Shown: positions 28,555-38,828, numbered from the stretch's first letter. The stretch is 64,000 bases of DNA from Mesorhizobium sp. M1C.F.Ca.ET.210.01.1.1 (GCF_004791585.1 NZ_SRUU01000019.1:1-64000); one strand, 5' to 3'. The notes: generated from the sequence alone by a model not told the origin. Numbers and translations are program-made.

Positions 28555-29310
28555 ATGTCATCCTCTAATCCAATACTCGCCGGCAAGGTCGCGCTCGTCA
28601 CCGGTGCTTCGTCCGGCATCGGCGAGGCCACCGCCGCCGCGCTTGCCGCCGCCGGCGCGAAAGTTGCGATCGCCGCCCGCCGCGCCGATCGCCTCGTGGC
28701 GCTGGCCGGCCGCATCGAGCAGGCCGGCGGCAAGGCACTCGCCATCGAGGCCGACATCGCGAGAGGCAGCGACATTGCCGGCATGGTCGACAAGGTCGTT
28801 TCCGAGTGGGGCCGGCTCGACATCCTGGTCAACAATGCCGGCGTCATGCTGCTTGCGCCCGCGGCCGAGGCCGATCTGGACGACTGGCGCCGCATGATCG
28901 AGCTCAACCTGATCGGCCTGATGGGAACCACCAAGGCGGCTCTGCCGCATCTCAAGGCGTCCAGGGGCCACATCGTCAACGTGTCGTCGGTAGCCGGCCG
29001 CGTCGCCAACCCCGGCGCCAGCGGCTACGCGGCGACCAAGTTCGGCGTCGTCGCCTTCTCGGAGTCGCTGCGGCGCGAGGTCTATGCCGACAAGGTGCGC
29101 GTCACCGTCATCGAGCCCGGCCTGGTGCGCACCGAGCTCGGCGACCACATCACCAACGCCGAATACAAGGCGGGCCTCGACCATCGGCTGGCCACCATGG
29201 AAGCGCTGACCGTCGAGGATATCGCCAACGCCATCCTCTATGCCGTCAGCCAGCCGCCGCGCGTCAACGTCAACGAGATCCTGATCCGCCCGACCGACCA
29301 GGAACGCTGA
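28555..29310 (+). CDS. Short-chain dehydrogenase/reductase
   Basis: 251 residues from the ATG at 28555 (GGAG 8 bases upstream). It is a classical SDR: cofactor motif VALVTGASSGIGEATAAALA, NNAG in ILVNNAGVM, catalytic Ser in NVSSVAGRV and YxxxK in GYAATKFGVVAFSESL. An Arg pair after beta-2 (AARRADRL) favours NADP. The end of the protein resembles YdfG-type oxidoreductases. The substrate is unknown. Confidence 0.9.
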   Translation: MSSSNPILAGKVALVTGASSGIGEATAAALAAAGAKVAIAARRADRLVALAGRIEQAGGKALAIEADIARGSDIAGMVDKVVSEWGRLDILVNNAGVMLLAPAAEADLDDWRRMIELNLIGLMGTTKAALPHLKASRGHIVNVSSVAGRVANPGASGYAATKFGVVAFSESLRREVYADKVRVTVIEPGLVRTELGDHITNAEYKAGLDHRLATMEALTVEDIANAILYAVSQPPRVNVNEILIRPTDQER

Positions 29311-29392
29311 TCGAATCCAGCGCGGCGAGAGGTCGAGGAGAATTGACCGGTCCTGCAATTCGGCCTAATACGTAACCAAATGGATACGCATC

Positions 29393-29713
29393 ATGCCGCA
29401 AGCCGAGCAGGACCGTTCCGTCTTCCGCGCCATCGCCGATCCGACGCGGCGCGCCATTCTCGACCGGCTGCGGCAAGGGCCGGCGCCGGTCAACGAACTG
29501 GCCTCCGCCTTCTCGCAGAGCCGTCCGGCGATTTCCAAGCATCTGAGGATCCTGCGCGAGCTCAACGTCGTCTCCGAGCAGCGGCAGGGCCGCGAGCGCG
29601 TCTATCGGCTGGAGCCGGCGGAACTGAAGGACGTGGCGGACTGGATCCTGCCTTATCGCGACTTCTGGCAGCAGAGCCTCAGCAATCTGAAATCCTATCT
29701 GGAGGACGAGTGA
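29393..29713 (+). CDS. ArsR-family transcriptional regulator
   Basis: 106 residues. The winged HTH reads VFRAIADPTRRAILDRLRQG, PAPVNELASAFSQSRPAISK, HLRILRELNVVSEQRQGRER. This subtype has no metal-binding cysteines and is regularly paired with an AHSA1/SRPBCC gene. Here its stop overlaps the ATG of such a gene (TGATG), so the two are cotranscribed and probably functionally linked. Confidence 0.92.
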   Translation: MPQAEQDRSVFRAIADPTRRAILDRLRQGPAPVNELASAFSQSRPAISKHLRILRELNVVSEQRQGRERVYRLEPAELKDVADWILPYRDFWQQSLSNLKSYLEDE

Positions 29714-30492
29714 TGGCGAGCAATGACAGACCGCGCGCGATCGCGGACGTTTCGGCGGGCACGATCCTGGCCACGGTGACGATAGCGGTTCCACCCGAAC
29801 GTGTCTTCCGGGCGATCACGGCCGAGGACCAGATCCCGCTCTGGTGGGGCGCCGACGACATGTACCGGACGACGAAGCATACCGCCGATGTCCGGCCGGG
29901 CGGCGCCTGGCGCTCAGAAGGCAAGGGCGCCGACGGCCACGAATTCCATGTCGGCGGCGAATATATCGAGGTCGAGCTGCCGCACCGCCTGGTGATGACC
30001 TGGAAGGCGCCGTGGGACGGCGATCACGTCACCACCGTCATCTACACGCTGGAAGCGGTGGAGAACGGCACCCGGCTGACGCTGCGCCATGACGGCTTCG
30101 GCGTGCGCCACGACTCCTGCCGCGACCACGGTTCCGGCTGGGAGCGGGTGCTGGGCTGGCTCGGCGATTTCCTCGCCAAGGAAATCGGTGCCAGGCCGCC
30201 TTCGGTCTTTCATTGCCGGCTGATCCCGCCGCGCCCGGACTTCGCCTTCACCATGTCTGAGGAGGAGAGGACGCTGATGAATGCGCATGCCGACTATCTG
30301 CGCGGCCGGCTTCGCGATGGCACGATGATGCTGGCGGGTCCCGTTGCCGATCCGGCCGGACCTTGGGGCCTCCTGATCCTGCGTGCCGGCAGCGAAGCCG
30401 AGGCGAGGGCCGTCACCGATGGCGACCCGGTGGCGCGTTCGGGGCGCGGCTTCCGCTATGAAATCCTGCCGATGATGAGCACGATCATGTAA
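29713..30492 (+). CDS. SRPBCC (AHSA1) domain fused to YCII-related domain
   Basis: 259 residues. The first about 155 residues are an SRPBCC/AHSA1 ligand-binding domain (VTIAVPPERVFRAITAEDQI, GGEYIEVELPHRLVMTWKAP, SGWERVLGWLGDFLAKEIGA). The last about 95 residues form a YCII-type dimeric alpha-beta barrel domain (FAFTMSEEERTLMNAHADYL, GPVADPAGPWGLLILRAGSE). The gene overlaps the ArsR gene and ends at a clear terminator. The fusion suggests binding and conversion of a hydrophobic small molecule; the substrate is unknown. Confidence 0.87.
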   Translation: MASNDRPRAIADVSAGTILATVTIAVPPERVFRAITAEDQIPLWWGADDMYRTTKHTADVRPGGAWRSEGKGADGHEFHVGGEYIEVELPHRLVMTWKAPWDGDHVTTVIYTLEAVENGTRLTLRHDGFGVRHDSCRDHGSGWERVLGWLGDFLAKEIGARPPSVFHCRLIPPRPDFAFTMSEEERTLMNAHADYLRGRLRDGTMMLAGPVADPAGPWGLLILRAGSEAEARAVTDGDPVARSGRGFRYEILPMMSTIM

Positions 30493-30505
30493 GGCCCAAT
30501 AGAAA

Positions 30506-30544
30506 ACGCCTCTCGCGCTTTTTACGGCGCGGGAGGCGTCTTTT
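30506..30544 (+). terminator. Terminator after the ArsR-SRPBCC operon
   Basis: ACGCCTCTCGCGC (30506-30518) pairs with GCGCGGGAGGCGT (30527-30539), 13 base pairs with one G-U, followed by CTTTT. It lies 14 bases after the stop codon. Confidence 0.85.
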
Positions 30545-30689
30545 GCCATCAACCTTTCTCGATTGCTCATGAACTGCTGACAGCAAGGACATAACTCGCG
30601 GCCGGCGAAAGGGTTCCCGGCAAAATAAAAAAAATCTTGTTCGGCCGATACGGGGTGTTTCCCAGGCTCTGTGATAGAGGCATGCCACC

Positions 30690-31034
30690 ATGAGGACCGC
30701 CTTGCCGAACGACCAGCCCTTTGCGACCCCGCTCGAGGCTTCTGTCGCTTTCGACTGCCAGAGCTGCGGCGCCTGCTGCGCCTATTCGGCGGATTGGCCG
30801 CGCTTCTCGACCGAGGAGGATGCCGAACTGGACCGCATCCCCGAAGAACTCGTCGCGACCGATCAGTCCGGCATGCGCTGCGAGGGCGGCCGCTGCTCGG
30901 CGCTTCGTGGCGAGGTGGGCAAGGGGACGGCCTGCACGATCTACGAAATCCGCCCGCATGTCTGCCGCGCCTGCATGCCCGGCGGCGACGACTGCCTGAT
31001 GGCGAGGGAGATGTATGGGCTGGCGGTCAGCTAG
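30690..31034 (+). CDS. YkgJ-family cysteine-cluster protein
   Basis: 114 residues. A row of cysteines is characteristic: FDCQSCGACCAYS, GMRCEGGRCSALR, ACTIYEIRPHVCRACMPGGD. The YkgJ/UPF0153 family binds zinc or an iron-sulfur cluster; no enzymatic role is established. The N-terminus has no signal peptide. There is no clear operon partner; a LysE gene follows 100 bases later in the same direction. Confidence 0.87.
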   Translation: MRTALPNDQPFATPLEASVAFDCQSCGACCAYSADWPRFSTEEDAELDRIPEELVATDQSGMRCEGGRCSALRGEVGKGTACTIYEIRPHVCRACMPGGDDCLMAREMYGLAVS

Positions 31035-31133
31035 TTCCTCTCCCCCACTTCATGGGGCGAGGAAATGGCGCCCGCTTGCCCACACTCTCATCGCTCGATA
31101 CCTTGCCGCGCGGGCAAGGCCGCGGAGGATCTC

Positions 31134-31745
31134 ATGAGCATCGAATTCCTGTTGACGTCGCTGATTATCGTCGCATCGCCCGGCACCGGCGTTCTCTACA
31201 CGCTGAGCGCCGGCCTTTCGCGTGGCGCACGTGCCTCGATCATCGCCGCCTTTGCCTGCACGCTGGGCATCATCCCGCATATGGCGGCGGCCGTCACCGG
31301 CCTCGCCGCGGTGCTGCACACCAGCGCCGTCGCCTTCGAGACGCTGAAATATCTCGGCGTCGCCTATCTGCTCTACATGGCCTGGAACACGCTGAAGGAG
31401 CGCGGCGGCTTGAGCATCGACGAGAACGTCGCGCCGCGCTCGACTGGCAAGGTCATCACCTCCGGCGTCCTGGTCAACATCCTCAACCCGAAGCTGTCGA
31501 TCTTCTTCTTTGCCTTCCTGCCGCAATTCGTCAGCACCACCGAGCCGCATGCCTTTGCCAAGATGCTGGAGCTCTCCGGCGTCTTCATGCTGATGACGTT
31601 CGTCGTTTTCGCCGTCTACGGCGTGTTTGCCGCCTCGGTTCGCAGCCATATCATGTCGCGGCCAAAGGTGCTGACCTGGATGCGCCGCAGCTTCGCCGCC
31701 GCCTTCGTCATGCTCGGCGCCAAGCTGGCGCTGGCGGATCGCTAG
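31134..31745 (+). CDS. LysE/RhtB-family amino-acid exporter
   Basis: 203 residues from the ATG at 31134 (GGAGGA 5 bases upstream). There are six predicted TM helices: FLLTSLIIVASPGTGVLYTL with the family SPGP-like motif, GIIPHMAAAVTGLAAVLHTS, YLGVAYLLYMAWNTLKERGG, then NILNPKLSIFFFAFLPQFVS. LysE proteins export amino acids or related metabolites. Its stop overlaps that of the convergent AraC gene by four bases (CTAG). Confidence 0.92.
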   Translation: MSIEFLLTSLIIVASPGTGVLYTLSAGLSRGARASIIAAFACTLGIIPHMAAAVTGLAAVLHTSAVAFETLKYLGVAYLLYMAWNTLKERGGLSIDENVAPRSTGKVITSGVLVNILNPKLSIFFFAFLPQFVSTTEPHAFAKMLELSGVFMLMTFVVFAVYGVFAASVRSHIMSRPKVLTWMRRSFAAAFVMLGAKLALADR

Positions 31746-32776
31746 TTCGCTGCCGCGGCCGGTTCGCCACCAGTTCCCGAAACCTCGTCGCTTCCGGAAC
31801 CGGGCGCAGGCCGAATACCCAGACGCCAGGCCGAAGGCGGGACGCCGATCATCTTCTTGAAGGCACGGCTGAACGCCGCTTCGGATTCGTAGCCGATCTC
31901 GGCCGCGATGTTCGCGACGTTGCTGTTGCCGGCGCTGAGCAGCTCGGAGGCGATCTGCATGCGCCATTTCGCGAGATAGTGCATAGGCGGCATGCCGACG
32001 AGCCTGGTGAAGCGCTCGGCAAGAACGGTGCGCGAAAGCGCCGACTCTTTCGCCAGCGCTTCCAGCGTCCAACCGTGCGCCGGCCTGTCGTGGATCAGCG
32101 CCAGCGCCTTGCTCAGATGCGGATCGCGCAGGCCCGCCAGCCAGCCCGTGTGTGGCGGCGGCAGCGATTCCACATAGCGGCGCAGGACATCGACGAACAT
32201 CAGCTCGCTGAGCTTGGTCAGCACCGTCTCGCTGCCCGCCCGTTTTTCCGCGACCTCCGACACCGCCAGCCTGATGAACTGGCCGAGCCAGCCGCCATCG
32301 CCTTCCACGTCGCCGGCCTTGATGACCGGGGGCAGAGCTTCGAGCAGCGGATTGAAGGGCAGGGCATCGCAGGCGAGATAGCCGCAAACCAGCCGGGCCG
32401 ACGCCGCCCCGTCCTTGACGTAGTTGATGGGGAACGGGATTTGACTGGCGGCAGCGATCTCCAGGACATCGGCGGTCGGCGGATCGGCCCCCAGGTCGGG
32501 CGTGCTCGACATGATATGCGGGTCGCTCCTGGTGAAGACCACGACCTCGCCCGCTTCCATGACGATTGCTTCCCGGCCGACGATGCGGGCAAAGCACCGG
32601 CCGGCCGTGAGCACGTGGTAGGAAATCAGGTGATCCGCGCCCGGCAGTATCCTCGGCAATATCGAGGAAGGCGAGGGCGAGCACACCGCCCATGGATCCT
32701 GCGCCGCGATGTCGAAGAACGTCGCGCCGGTGAGGCGCACCGTTTTCAACAGGTCAGACAGAGCGTCCCCGGCCAT
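31742..32776 (-). CDS. AraC-family transcriptional regulator with cupin sensor domain
   Basis: About 344 residues from the ATG at 32776. The N-terminal AraC-binding cupin shows ADHLISYHVLTAGRCFARIV and MEAGEVVVFTRSDPHIMS. The C-terminal double HTH is TLEALAKESALSRTVLAERF and VANIAAEIGYESEAAFSRAF. A second in-frame ATG 15 bases upstream (32791) results from an exact 15-base duplication and has the same ribosome site, so two start sites are available. The target genes are unknown. Confidence 0.88.
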   Translation of the reverse strand: MAGDALSDLLKTVRLTGATFFDIAAQDPWAVCSPSPSSILPRILPGADHLISYHVLTAGRCFARIVGREAIVMEAGEVVVFTRSDPHIMSSTPDLGADPPTADVLEIAAASQIPFPINYVKDGAASARLVCGYLACDALPFNPLLEALPPVIKAGDVEGDGGWLGQFIRLAVSEVAEKRAGSETVLTKLSELMFVDVLRRYVESLPPPHTGWLAGLRDPHLSKALALIHDRPAHGWTLEALAKESALSRTVLAERFTRLVGMPPMHYLAKWRMQIASELLSAGNSNVANIAAEIGYESEAAFSRAFKKMIGVPPSAWRLGIRPAPGSGSDEVSGTGGEPAAAAN

Positions 32777-32982
32777 TCCACCCCCGGCCATTCCACCCAC
32801 GCCCCGTAAGTTGCGCGGCAATCCGGCGCGACATCCCTTTCCGGTTCCGGACGCGCTGTCAAGTAAGGCGGATGCCCCGTCATTCCGTTCATTGCCCGAA
32901 GCTTTAAATCTCCCGTCGCTGCTGAGCTCCGTTCCCAAATCGGACGCTCGAGCGCGGTCGAACTCAAGGAAGGATGCAAATC

Positions 32983-33408
32983 ATGACGGTACATAAGGGT
33001 GGCTGCTTTTGCGGCGCCGTGGAAATCGAGGTCCACGGAACCGCCGAGGCGATGGGCTATTGCCATTGCGGTTCCTGCCGGTCGTGGTCGGCGTCTCCGG
33101 TAAACGCCTTCACGCTGTGGAAGCCGGAAAACGTCAGGGTCACCAAAGGCGCCGAATTCCTGTCCGGTTTCAGGAAGTCGCCGACGAGCGACCGCCAGTT
33201 CTGTACCAAATGCGGCGGTCATCTGATGACGGATCATCCGCCGCTCGGACTGGTCGACGTCTATGCGGCAACGATACCGACGGTGGAGTTCACGCCGGGG
33301 GTGCATGTCAACTATGCCGAGGCGGTCCTGCCGATGAAGGACGGTTTGCCGAAGCTGAAGGATTTTCCGGCCGAGCTTGGAGGCTCCGGCGTGAGCGTGC
33401 CGGAATAG
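32983..33408 (+). CDS. GFA-family (glutathione-dependent formaldehyde-activating-like) protein
   Basis: 141 residues from the ATG at 32983; an ATG at 32974 lies too close to the GGAAGG site. The zinc-binding Mss4-like fold shows GGCFCGAVEIEV, YCHCGSCRSWSASPVNAFTL and RQFCTKCGGHLMTDH, supplying the conserved Cys set. The family was named for glutathione-dependent formaldehyde activation, but most members are not characterised. It is followed at 54 bases by an OsmC gene in the same direction. Confidence 0.87.
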   Translation: MTVHKGGCFCGAVEIEVHGTAEAMGYCHCGSCRSWSASPVNAFTLWKPENVRVTKGAEFLSGFRKSPTSDRQFCTKCGGHLMTDHPPLGLVDVYAATIPTVEFTPGVHVNYAEAVLPMKDGLPKLKDFPAELGGSGVSVPE

Positions 33409-33462
33409 CCCGGCCATGGCGCACGAATCCAAGGGACCCAATTCGACGACAGGAGAATATGC

Positions 33463-33978
33463 ATGGACATCGCGACATTTCGCGCCACGCAGGAGCCGAT
33501 CAAGGATCTTTATCGCAAGGATGCGCGGGCGGCACTTCTTACGCTGAAGGCCAAGGGCAGCGCTGACGACGCCAGGGTGACCTGCAAGGTCGAGACCGGC
33601 CGCGGCCTTGCGCTGGCCGGCATCCACCCGAAGGCCGGCGGCAGCGGGCAGGAGCTCTGCTCCGGCGACATGCTGCTGGAGGCGCTGATCGCCTGCGCCG
33701 GCGTCTCGATGAGGGCGGCAGCCGCCGTGCTGGAGGTTCCGATCAAGTCGGCGGAAATCTCCGCCGAAGGCGACGTAGACCTGCGCGGCACGCTCGGCGT
33801 CACCGAGGGCGTGCCGGTCGGCTTCAAGGAGATCCGCCTGCGCTTCGATATCGAGACGGACGCTCCGCAGAACAGGCTGACCCAGCTGATGGAACTCACC
33901 GACCGCTACTGCGTGATCTTCCAGACAATCCAGCGCAGCCCCAAGACCTTCGTTAAGCTCAACAGGGTCGCGCGGTAA
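33463..33978 (+). CDS. OsmC-family protein
   Basis: 171 residues with a GGAG site 9 bases upstream. The OsmC fold shows in CKVETGRGLALAGIHPKAGG, SGQELCSGDMLLEALIACAG and the second conserved Cys in LTDRYCVIFQTIQRSP. The two cysteines are the peroxidatic/resolving pair used by OsmC/Ohr enzymes against organic hydroperoxides. Its sequence is closer to the YhfA-like branch than to the second OsmC gene at 34458-34892. It is likely cytoplasmic. Confidence 0.88.
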   Translation: MDIATFRATQEPIKDLYRKDARAALLTLKAKGSADDARVTCKVETGRGLALAGIHPKAGGSGQELCSGDMLLEALIACAGVSMRAAAAVLEVPIKSAEISAEGDVDLRGTLGVTEGVPVGFKEIRLRFDIETDAPQNRLTQLMELTDRYCVIFQTIQRSPKTFVKLNRVAR

Positions 33979-34052
33979 AGCGAGTTGCCCGGAATCCAAA
34001 CCTTGGCGGGGGATTCCGGGCTGGGCCTGAGCGCGGCTTTTCGCGCCGGGCC

Positions 34053-34439
34053 CTATCCCTTCACATATCCCATCGCCTCGACGATCCGCCCGTTCGCGAC
34101 GTGCATCAAGTTGACGCCGCGCAGCGAGTTGCCGTCGGACATCCAGAAGCGCCATCGGATCGTCGCGCGGTCGCCGGCGACGAAAGTCTCTTCGATGTCG
34201 AAGCGCGTGCCGGGCGCGGTAGCTATCGCCGACCACAGCTCGACGCAGGCGGCCTTACCGGTCCGGCGGGCGCCGTCCGGCGCCGGCGTTATGTTCTCGA
34301 TCACGCAGTCCTGCGCGACCAGCTCGTCCAGCGCCGACGGGTCATGCCTCTGGAAGACGTCGTTGTAGCGCCGCATGATTTCAGCCGTCTCGGCGGAGCG
34401 CTTGGCGGCGGCGGTGTCGATGATCAGTTCCTGGGTCAT
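34053..34439 (-). CDS. SnoaL/NTF2-like (ketosteroid isomerase-like) protein
   Basis: 128 residues. The NTF2-like fold shows IMRRYNDVFQRHDPSALDEL, VAQDCVIENITPAP and the beta-sheet end WMSDGNSLRGVNLMHVANGR. Such domains bind small hydrophobic ligands in a cone-shaped pocket and may act as isomerases, cyclases or lyases. It lies 18 bases downstream of an OsmC gene on the same strand, so it is probably cotranscribed. The substrate is unknown. Confidence 0.82.
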   Translation of the reverse strand: MTQELIIDTAAAKRSAETAEIMRRYNDVFQRHDPSALDELVAQDCVIENITPAPDGARRTGKAACVELWSAIATAPGTRFDIEETFVAGDRATIRWRFWMSDGNSLRGVNLMHVANGRIVEAMGYVKG

Positions 34440-34457
34440 TGAATTCCTCCTTCCGTT

Positions 34458-34892
34458 TCAGTGGTCTGTGAGGCTCGCCTTGAGCGTGATAGCAGCGACG
34501 CCGGCAAGCGCCCGCGAGACCAGGCAGGTAGCCTTGGCCGACTGCGCCAGCCGCTCGAAATCTTCGCTCGAAAGGCCCGGGACCGTGGCCTCTGTCTCCA
34601 GCTCGATACGGGTGATCGTCGGCCCGGCTGTGGTGCCGCCGAGATGCACTTTCGCGATGGTGCGGATGCTTCCCGGAATATGCCCCTCGCGCCCGAGGAT
34701 GGCGCTCAGCGCCATCGAGAAGCAGCCAGCATGGGCTGCCGCGATCAATTCCTCCGGATTGGTGCCCGGGCCGTTCTCGAAGCGGGATGGGAAGGAATAG
34801 GCGCCCTCGAACTCGCCGCTGCCCAGCCGCAGCCGGCCGGATCCTTCCTTGAGGGTGCCCTGCCATTCGGCCGATGCATCGCGGATTGTCAT
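34458..34892 (-). CDS. OsmC-family peroxiredoxin
   Basis: 144 residues from the ATG at 34892 with a strong GAGGAG site. Landmarks are NPEELIAAAHAGCFSMALSA with the first catalytic Cys and LAQSAKATCLVSRALAGVAA with the second. This is the classical OsmC organic-hydroperoxide reductase type. The gene follows the broken alcohol dehydrogenase on the same strand by 23 bases and precedes the SnoaL-like gene, so all three were probably one operon under the TetR at 36011. Confidence 0.9.
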   Translation of the reverse strand: MTIRDASAEWQGTLKEGSGRLRLGSGEFEGAYSFPSRFENGPGTNPEELIAAAHAGCFSMALSAILGREGHIPGSIRTIAKVHLGGTTAGPTITRIELETEATVPGLSSEDFERLAQSAKATCLVSRALAGVAAITLKASLTDH

Positions 34893-34915
34893 TGGTGTTT
34901 CTCCTCTCTGGTTCG

Positions 34916-35898
34916 TCAGGCGCTGTCGATGACGACCTTGCCGAAGACATCGCCCTGCTGAAAATGCCGGTAGGCTTCGCGCGCCTCGGCGAATGGGAAG
35001 ACCTTGTCGATGACAGGCCTCAGCCGATGCGTGGCGACCGCGGCAAGCATCGCCTCCAGTCCGTTGCGGCTGCCGACGAAGAGGCGACTGATGGTGACCA
35101 GGCTGCGCTGATAGACGGCGCCCGGGATCTCGAGCGACTTGCCGATGTGGTCCTGCACGGTGAGCAGCACGATGCGCCCGTAAAGCGAACTGGCGATCAG
35201 CGATTGCGCGAAGGTGGCCGGGCCGCCGGTTTCTACGACCAGGTCGATGCCGCCGCTCGCCTCGCGCAGCTTCATGCCCCATTCCGGCGTTTCGGCTGCC
35301 GTAATCACGAGGTCGGCGCCGAGCGCCCGCAGCCTCCCAGTCTTCTCGCTGCGCGAGGTGACGGCCGCGACGCGGCAGCCCATGAGCTTGGCAAACTGCA
35401 AGGCGAAAAGTGCGACGCCGCCTGAGCCGATGACCAGAACCCATTGCCCAGGCTTCGGAATCTCCGCGCCCCGTCAGCGCGCTCCATGCAGTCAGTCCTG
35501 CGCAGGTGAATGTCGCGGCCTCGTGCCAGGAGAGATGGTCCGGCAACCGCACCGCCCACTACTCGTCGAGCAATGCAAATTCTGAGAGCATACCGTCCAG
35601 TGTGCAGCCGAGCTGGTCGACGGCGCGCGAAATAGCTGCCGGTCACGCGGTCGCCGACGGCAAAGCGCGTGACGCTATCGCCGATCGCCACCACCTCGCC
35701 GGCGCCGTCGCTCAGCGGAACGATGCCGGGCCGGGGCGTCAGTGGATAGGTGCCGTTGAGGATCATCGTGTCGCGCCGGTTGAGCGAGGCGGCGCGCATG
35801 CGCACGACGATCTGATGTGGGCTAGGCCGTGGCACTGCCTCTTCACGCAACTCCAGCCATTCGATGTTGCCTGGCTGCTCAAGTCGATAGGTTTGCAT
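34916..35898 (-). pseudogene. Zinc-type alcohol dehydrogenase/quinone reductase, frameshifted
   Basis: The protein can be pieced together only across three reading-frame changes. The N-terminus (MQTYRLEQPGNIEWLELREE to RFAVGDRVTGSYFAR) is in one frame. From about 35625 the next frame gives AVDQLGCTLDGMLSEFALLD, a TAG stop at 35559-35561, then VRLPDHLSWHEAATFTCAGL. From about 35465 a third frame gives EIPKPGQWVLVIGSGGVALF and the NAD-binding domain to the C-terminus at 34916. It is a medium-chain NAD(P)H-dependent reductase, inactive unless the lesions are sequencing errors. The TetR gene is divergent. Confidence 0.88.
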
Positions 35899-35912
35899 CG
35901 TCGCTGTCCAAA

Positions 35913-35954
35913 TATGTAGACCGATTTACATATTATGTAGACCGATTGTCATAT
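35913..35954. promoter_or_regulatory. Two tandem TetR-type operator repeats
   Basis: TATGTAGACCGATT occurs twice, at 35913 and 35934, exactly 21 bases apart. Each copy continues into TTACATAT or GTCATATT, making imperfect palindromes of the form ATGTA-N7-TACAT. It lies between the alcohol dehydrogenase pseudogene start (35898) and the TetR gene (36011) and is the probable operator for both. Confidence 0.75.
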
Positions 35955-36010
35955 TCCGGGCAAGCCCTATAATGCGCGCTCCTGACAGGTTGACATTGCG
36001 AGAGGTTGAG

Positions 36011-36619
36011 GTGGCGACGGACACACGCGCCCGCATGATCGAGGCTACGGCGCTGCTCATCAGGCAGCGCGGCTATCACGGCACCTCGCTGAACGACATT
36101 TTGAGCGCCAGCGGCGCGCCGCGCGGCTCGCTCTATTTCCATTTCCCGGGCGGCAAGGACCAGTTGGTCATCGAAGTGACGCGCGCCAGCGTGGCTGACG
36201 TGACCGAGCGGCTGGGCGCGGAGCTCGCCGCCGAAAGCGACCCGGCCGTCGCCGTTCGCCATATCTACCGGTCGGTGGAGCGGATGCTCGAGGAAAACCA
36301 GTTCTCGCTCGGCTGCCCGGTCGCGCCGGTGGTGCTCGACGCGCCGAACGATGTGCCCGACCTCGCCGAAATCTGCCGCGCCGCCTTCGAGCAATGGATC
36401 GGCCTGCTGCGCCAGGCCTTCGTCAGGGCAGGGGTGGGCGAACAGCGGGCGCAAGCCCTGGCGCTGCTGGTCGAATCCTCGCTGGAAGGCCTGATGGTGA
36501 TCGCCCGCGCCACCCGCGACCGCTCGGCGCTCGCTGTCGTGGCCGACGAAGTGGTCGCGCTGATCGAGGCGGCGGTGCGTTCCGGCAAGGTTGCTGAGCG
36601 CGCGCACGCCGCCGTCTGA
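36011..36619 (+). CDS. TetR-family transcriptional regulator
   Basis: About 202 residues from the GTG at 36011, where GAGAGG lies 6 bases upstream; an ATG at 35972 is an alternative. The HTH reads RARMIEATALLIRQRGYHGT, SLNDILSASGAPRGSLYFHF, PGGKDQLVIEVTRASVADV. The C-terminal domain has CPVAPVVLDAPNDVPDLAEI and is of the LmrA/YxaF type. It probably represses the divergent dehydrogenase and OsmC operon through the paired 21-base repeats. The dehydrogenase is now broken, but the regulator appears intact. Confidence 0.9.
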   Translation: MATDTRARMIEATALLIRQRGYHGTSLNDILSASGAPRGSLYFHFPGGKDQLVIEVTRASVADVTERLGAELAAESDPAVAVRHIYRSVERMLEENQFSLGCPVAPVVLDAPNDVPDLAEICRAAFEQWIGLLRQAFVRAGVGEQRAQALALLVESSLEGLMVIARATRDRSALAVVADEVVALIEAAVRSGKVAERAHAAV

Positions 36620-36673
36620 GGTTGGCGCTTCATCCTATCGGTGCATGACAACGAGCCATCCTAACAGACATAG

Positions 36674-36700
36674 AAAAAGGGCGGCATTTCTGCCGCCCTT
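36674..36700 (-). terminator. Terminator of groESL
   Basis: AAGGGCGGCA (36677-36686) pairs perfectly with TGCCGCCCTT (36691-36700) across TTTC. On the minus strand the stem is followed by a TTTTT run (36678-36674). It lies about 25 bases after the groEL stop. Confidence 0.9.
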
Positions 36701-36724
36701 TCCATATTAGGCAGGTAGCCTGGA

Positions 36725-38380
<1,656 letters not shown>

Positions 38381-38442
38381 TTAGCTCCTGACAGGGGCTC
38401 GTACAGAGCCCGAAAATTCAGTTGATGGAGAGAGGCCGAAAT

Positions 38443-38739
38443 TCAGCCGATGATGCCCATGATGTCGGATTCCTTCATGATCAGAAGGTCCTCGCCATTG
38501 AGCTTGACTTCAGTGCCCGACCACTTGCCGAACAGGACGCGGTCGCCGGCCTTGACGTCGAGCGGGACGAGCTTGCCGCTTTCGTCGCGGGCGCCGGAGC
38601 CGACGGCGATGATCTCGCCTTCCTGCGGCTTCTCCTTGGCCGTATCCGGGATGATGATCCCGCCGGCGGTCTTGGATTCGGATTCGACCCGGCGAACGAC
38701 CACGCGGTCATGAAGCGGGCGGAACTTGGACTTTGCCAT
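38443..38739 (-). CDS. groS: Co-chaperonin GroES (10 kDa)
   Basis: 98 residues from the ATG at 38739 (GAGGAA upstream), starting [20 protein letters not shown]. The GroES mobile loop ([20 protein letters not shown]) and the beta-barrel end ([20 protein letters not shown]) are intact. It caps the GroEL folding chamber as a heptamer. It is the first gene of the operon, 63 bases downstream of a CIRCE operator. The open-frame extension upstream overlaps that operator and is not coding. Confidence 0.98.
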   Translation of the reverse strand: MAKSKFRPLHDRVVVRRVESESKTAGGIIIPDTAKEKPQEGEIIAVGSGARDESGKLVPLDVKAGDRVLFGKWSGTEVKLNGEDLLIMKESDIMGIIG

Positions 38740-38801
38740 GTTGTCTTCCTCGAATGAGAACGGTGAGAACTGTTCCTCCATCCGGCAGTGCCGGATATGA
38801 G

Positions 38802-38828
38802 TTAGCACTCACCTAAGGCGAGTGCTAA
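38802..38828 (-). promoter_or_regulatory. CIRCE operator (HrcA binding site)
   Basis: TTAGCACTC (38802-38810) and GAGTGCTAA (38820-38828) are perfect inverted repeats with the canonical 9-base spacer. This is the classical CIRCE element bound by HrcA, so groESL is heat-inducible by de-repression. hrcA is not in the window. Confidence 0.97.
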
